From the NCBI GenBank assembly GCA_051814705.1, contig JBPWQW010000001.1, positions 1,116,001-1,180,000 of the forward strand: a DNA stretch of 64,000 nucleotides, written 5' to 3'. The first letter of the stretch is position 1. Every line of letters begins with the position of its first letter. Positions 60,592 through 64,000 of the stretch are shown here, piece after piece. Source of the DNA: Geojedonia sp051814705. Its GTDB lineage: Bacteria > Bacteroidota > Bacteroidia > Flavobacteriales > Flavobacteriaceae. A model generated the notes under the pieces. The model ran no database searches. It had not been told where the DNA came from and worked only from the letters and a program-made list of their open reading frames with translations. A program made the position numbers and the translations under genes.

Positions 60592-60682
60592 GTAATAAAT
60601 TGATAAATTAAAATTTGTATTATGGTAATTTATAAACTGTTAAAGCATAAACTTTGCAAAAAAAAATTTGGTTTTTTTTATT

Positions 60683-61696
60683 TTAAATAATATTGACTTC
60701 GGTTTCTATATTAATATCAAAAATTCGCTTTATAGTTTTTTGAATAAGTCTAGCTAAATTTAAAATGTCCTTGCCTTGTGCACCTCCATAATTCACCAAA
60801 ACCAGTGCTTGCCTTTTATGAACGCCGTAATTGCCAAAGGTTTTTCCTTTAAAGCCAGCTTGTTCTATTAACCAGCCTGCAGGAATTTTGATTTTTTTTT
60901 CTGAAATAACATAACTAGGAATATCAGGAAATATTGTTTTTAAGGTCTTAAAATGTTGTTGAGAAATCACAGGATTTTTAAAAAAGCTTCCACTGTTGCC
61001 TATGTCTTTTGGATCGGGAAGTTTACTTTGCCGGATTGCAATGACAGCATTTGAAATATCCTGAATAGTTGGATTTGTTATGTTCATGTACTGCAATTGG
61101 TCAGAAATTGCCCCATAACCTGTATTTAATTTGTGTTTATTAGAGGTGAGCTGTAATGTAATACTGGTAATTACAAATTGTCCTTTTACACTTTGTTTGA
61201 AAATGGATTCTCTATAATCAAATTTGCAATCGCTTTTTGTAAACGTCTTTAATGTATGACTTTTGATTTCAATGGCTTCACAGGATATAAAAACATCCTT
61301 AAGCTCAACCCCGTAAGCTCCAATGTTTTGAATAGGAGCACTCCCGACATGACCAGGAATAAGTGATAAATTTTCAATGCCTCCAAAATCATGATCCAAA
61401 CACCAAAGTACAAACTCATGCCAATTTTCGCCAGCATTAGCTTTAACAATAACCTCCCCATTTTGTTTTGAAACCATTTCAACGCCCTTCAAATTGACAT
61501 GAATAACTAAAGCGTCAATATGATTGGTCAACAACATATTACTACCTCCGCCTAATATAAATTTATTGGGGTAGTCTTTTAATTTCAAAACCTCTAGTAA
61601 TTCACTCAGCGAATTAACGGATACAAAATATTTTGCTTTGGCGTCAATACCAAAAGTGTTATAAGATTTTAATGATATATTCTGTTGAATTTGCAT
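60683..61696 (-). CDS. murB: UDP-N-acetylenolpyruvoylglucosamine reductase
   Basis: 337 residues from ATG 61696. FAD/NADPH enzyme of peptidoglycan precursor synthesis. FAD-binding LGGGSNMLLTNHID, the catalytic serine in GNSGSFFKNPVIS, and the C-terminal RQALVLVNYGGAQGKDIL are seen. The long form without the shortened loop is type I MurB. Its ATG overlaps the stop of the upstream aminotransferase (ATGA), so the two are coupled. Confidence 0.95.
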   Translation of the reverse strand: MQIQQNISLKSYNTFGIDAKAKYFVSVNSLSELLEVLKLKDYPNKFILGGGSNMLLTNHIDALVIHVNLKGVEMVSKQNGEVIVKANAGENWHEFVLWCLDHDFGGIENLSLIPGHVGSAPIQNIGAYGVELKDVFISCEAIEIKSHTLKTFTKSDCKFDYRESIFKQSVKGQFVITSITLQLTSNKHKLNTGYGAISDQLQYMNITNPTIQDISNAVIAIRQSKLPDPKDIGNSGSFFKNPVISQQHFKTLKTIFPDIPSYVISEKKIKIPAGWLIEQAGFKGKTFGNYGVHKRQALVLVNYGGAQGKDILNLARLIQKTIKRIFDINIETEVNII

Positions 61697-62889
61697 CAAT
61701 CTTTATAGATTTTTAATGCTGCTTTTAATATGGCAACTGCTTTTATTAAGCTTTCTTTTTTAAGCACATAAGCAATACGTATTTGATTTAAGCCAACACC
61801 AGGAGTGGAATAAAATCCTGCAGCAGGGGCTACCATAACGGTTTCTCCATTAACATCAAATTTTTCTAGCAGCCATTGCGCAAAATCGTCTGCATTTTTT
61901 ATTGGTAATTCGACAATACAGTAAAAAGCTCCACTTGGTTTTGCAACCTTAATACCTTCAATTTTTTTTAATTCGGATATGAGTATGTTTCTTCTTTCAA
62001 CATATTCATCTTTAACTTCATCAAAATAACTTTGTGGAGTATCTAAAGCGGCTTCGCTGGCAATTTGAGCAAATGTGGGAGGACTTAAACGAGCTTGAGC
62101 AAATTTTAATGCCGTATTAATAAACTTTTTGTTTCTCGATACTAAATAACCAATACGCGCACCACACATGCTATAGCGTTTTGAAACCGAATCAATCAGT
62201 ATAGCATGATCTTTTAGGTCTTCTTCTTGCATGATGGAGTAAAATTCTTTGCCATCGTACACAAACTCTCTATAGACTTCATCTGCGATTAAGAACAAAT
62301 CGTGTTTTTTTACAATACCGGCCAATTTTTTAATTTCGGCTTTAGAATATAAATAGCCCGTAGGATTTCCAGGATTGCATATTAATATGGCTTTTGTTTT
62401 AGAGGTAATAAGATTTTCGAACTCTTCAATTGGTGGTAGTTCAAAATTGTTTTCAATTTTTGAAATAACCGGAACGATCTTTACTCCAGACGCTGTTGAA
62501 AATCCATTGTAATTGGCATAAAATGGTTCGGGGATAATGATTTCATCATCAGAATCCATAATGCTTCCAAAGGCAAAAAGCAACGCTTCGCTTCCTCCCG
62601 TGGTTACAATAATATCGTTATGGCTTACATCAATTTTATTTTTATGATAGTAGCCTGCAATTTTTTTTCTGTAATCTTCAGATCCTTCAGATCTTGAATA
62701 AGCCAAAATGTCCAAAGAGTGAACTTTTACTGCATCCAGAGCAATATCTGGGGTTTTAATATCAGGCTGGCCAATGTTTAAATAGTAAACGGTTTTACCT
62801 TGTTTATTGGCTTCTTCTGCAAAGGGAACTAACTTTCGAATAGGAGATTGAGGCATTAACAGCCCTTTTTTAGAAATATTTGGCATCAT
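61696..62889 (-). CDS. PLP-dependent class I aminotransferase
   Basis: 397 residues from ATG 62889 (MMPNISKKGLL). Fold type I. The PLP lysine is in IDSVSKRYSMCGARIGYL, the NPGNPTG turn and ADEVYREFVYDG are conserved. This is a different subgroup from the enzyme at 11847. The substrate is unknown, perhaps aspartate or an aromatic amino acid. It precedes murB with an ATGA overlap, which may only reflect operon packing. Confidence 0.87.
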   Translation of the reverse strand: MMPNISKKGLLMPQSPIRKLVPFAEEANKQGKTVYYLNIGQPDIKTPDIALDAVKVHSLDILAYSRSEGSEDYRKKIAGYYHKNKIDVSHNDIIVTTGGSEALLFAFGSIMDSDDEIIIPEPFYANYNGFSTASGVKIVPVISKIENNFELPPIEEFENLITSKTKAILICNPGNPTGYLYSKAEIKKLAGIVKKHDLFLIADEVYREFVYDGKEFYSIMQEEDLKDHAILIDSVSKRYSMCGARIGYLVSRNKKFINTALKFAQARLSPPTFAQIASEAALDTPQSYFDEVKDEYVERRNILISELKKIEGIKVAKPSGAFYCIVELPIKNADDFAQWLLEKFDVNGETVMVAPAAGFYSTPGVGLNQIRIAYVLKKESLIKAVAILKAALKIYKD

Positions 62890-63000
62890 AAGGTATTTGG
62901 TGGTCAAAGTTCTGAAAATTATCTTAAAGTTTATTTAAAAAATACAGCTAAAAATAGTTGTTAGGCAAAAGTGTTGTAAATTGTTAATAGACTTATCATT

Positions 63001-64000
63001 ATGAAAAAAAAGACAACTCTTGCTTTATTGTTTTTTATATGTAGTATTATCACTTTTGGTCAAAGTAGATTTAATTTACCGAGGACAAATAGCGATAAAA
63101 TAAAATTTCAGTTTATTAATAATTTAATTATTGTCCCAGTTGAAGTAAATGGAGTATCACTTTCCTTTTTATTGGATACTGGAGTGAGTAAGCCTATTTT
63201 ATTTAATATTGCTAACATTGATACGTTACAGGTCAATAATGTAGAAACGGTCTATTTAAGGGGACTAGGTGGAGGTGAGCCCGTAGAGGCACTTAAATCT
63301 AAGAATAACATTTTTAAAATAGGGAATGCCATAAATCTTAATCAGGATATCTTTGTGGTCTTTGATAACTCTATAAATTTCACGCCCAGATTGGGTATTG
63401 CTGTTCACGGTATTATTGGGTTTGATTTGTTTAGGGATTTTATAGTAGAAATAAATTATAGATCTAAATATTTAAAACTTCATAAGCCTGAATCCTATGA
63501 ATATAAGCGATGTAAAAAGTGTGAACAATTTAATATATCCTTTTATAATAATAAGCCTTATATAAATGGTACTGTAAAAATTGAAACTGAAAACTTACCC
63601 GTAAAATTGCTTATCGATACGGGCAGTAGTGACGCACTTTGGTTGTTTGAAGAAGATTCGTTGGGTATGAAGCCATTAAACAACAAATATTTTGTTGATT
63701 TTTTGGGCAAAGGTTTAAGCGGAAGTGTTTACGGTAAACGAACAAAAGTAAAATCGTTTAATTTAAAAAGTTTCGTTTTAAAAGATGTTAATGTAGCATT
63801 TCCTGATTCAACATCTATTAGTTATGCTAGAAAGCACGAAGAGCGTAACGGGAGTATTTCTGGTGAACTACTAAAAAGGTTCAATATTATTATGGATTAT
63901 AGAAATGCCAGAGTGACCTTAAAAAAGAACAGTAATTTTAGATCTCCTTTTCGTTACAATAAAAGTGGAATTGTCTTAGAACAAGATGGAATTCGGGTTG
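63001..64000 (+). CDS. Exported retropepsin-like aspartyl protease, 5' part (cut by window edge)
   Basis: The first 333 residues are visible; the gene runs past 64000. A signal peptide ends at FGQ, then two aspartyl-protease motifs appear: FLLDTGVSKPILF and, about 145 residues later, KLLIDTGSSDALWLF. The two D-T-G sites in one chain mean a pseudo-dimer built from duplicated retropepsin domains. Flavobacterial proteins of this type often end with a PDZ domain. Its ATG at 63001 has no good -7 match within the preceding 110 nt. Confidence 0.85.
   Translation, partial: MKKKTTLALLFFICSIITFGQSRFNLPRTNSDKIKFQFINNLIIVPVEVNGVSLSFLLDTGVSKPILFNIANIDTLQVNNVETVYLRGLGGGEPVEALKSKNNIFKIGNAINLNQDIFVVFDNSINFTPRLGIAVHGIIGFDLFRDFIVEINYRSKYLKLHKPESYEYKRCKKCEQFNISFYNNKPYINGTVKIETENLPVKLLIDTGSSDALWLFEEDSLGMKPLNNKYFVDFLGKGLSGSVYGKRTKVKSFNLKSFVLKDVNVAFPDSTSISYARKHEERNGSISGELLKRFNIIMDYRNARVTLKKNSNFRSPFRYNKSGIVLEQDGIRV

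Noticed and set aside
1..64000. CRISPR array, tRNA, rRNA, IS element or prophage
   Set aside because: No regular direct-repeat spacing, no cloverleaf or rRNA-like sequence, and no transposase, integrase or phage structural genes were recognised; the holin-like gene at 9787 belongs to a stress cluster, not a phage.

Overview
This window looks like chromosomal core sequence of a marine-type member of the Flavobacteriaceae (Bacteroidota). The evidence is strong AT richness, many intergenic TAnnTTTG (-7) promoter elements, two type IX secretion genes (porT next to the menaquinone methyltransferase, and a plug protein), ECF sigma factors, NQR-type sodium respiration, TrkAH potassium uptake and the kynurenine route for tryptophan breakdown. 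I could not name the genus. I saw no rRNA, tRNA, CRISPR array, intact insertion sequence or prophage.

Layout. 1-4.1 kb: porT (cut by the window edge) and menaquinone methyltransferase, then divergent trkA-trkH. 4.2-11.8 kb: an envelope and stress island of small membrane proteins, a STAS-like protein, an AI-2E-type permease, an AraC-type regulator, a response regulator and CHASE3-PAS histidine kinase pair, then Lmo0937-like, YtxH and holin-like small proteins, a lipoprotein and an outer-membrane protein. It ends in a strong terminator. 11.8-21.3 kb: aminotransferase, fatty acid desaturase, rsmG, a 52-bp perfect palindrome, pruA, a possible permuted NlpC/P60-like protein, apaG, a PLP decarboxylase and the T9SS plug. 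21.4-30.8 kb: nqrABCDEF with a well-formed promoter and terminator, two conserved hypothetical genes, a DUF6090-type gene with a truncated duplicate, and apbE, the flavin transferase that loads NqrB and NqrC. 30.9-37.1 kb: methyltransferase, cupin, map, HAD phosphatase, gpmI, ankyrin protein, GNAT, pepE and tatA.

37.2-46.6 kb is a nine-gene minus-strand unit for kynurenine catabolism: kynU, kmo, a RidA-type deaminase, a GT-C-like membrane protein, an aldehyde dehydrogenase, an SDR, 3-hydroxyanthranilate dioxygenase, ACMSD and an O-methyltransferase. Together these cover kynurenine to 2-aminomuconate and its deamination. Two members do not fit that chemistry: the AT-rich GT-C-like gene, and the SDR, which is flanked by inverted copies of a short repeat.

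46.7-64 kb: a Fer4/CDGSH protein, two lipoproteins (one is MsrA), a zinc-ribbon family protein with no zinc ligands, nif3 and lpxK on divergent promoters, a TPR hybrid histidine kinase, gap, lipA, and a minus-strand unit of a four-cysteine membrane peptide, a GT2, an ECF sigma factor and an Nramp-like transporter. Then come a second ECF sigma factor with its RskA-type anti-sigma, murB, an aminotransferase, and the start of a retropepsin-like aspartyl protease cut by the window end.

The most useful leads are: (1) the 67-residue four-cysteine membrane peptide at 58845-59048 as a candidate flavobacterial NqrM-type Na+-NQR maturation factor; (2) the adjacent Nramp-like transporter, which aligns without gaps to TM1 of Nramp but has lost the DPGN motif; (3) the possible permuted cysteine protease-like protein at 16871-17881; and (4) the foreign-looking genes inside the kynurenine operon.
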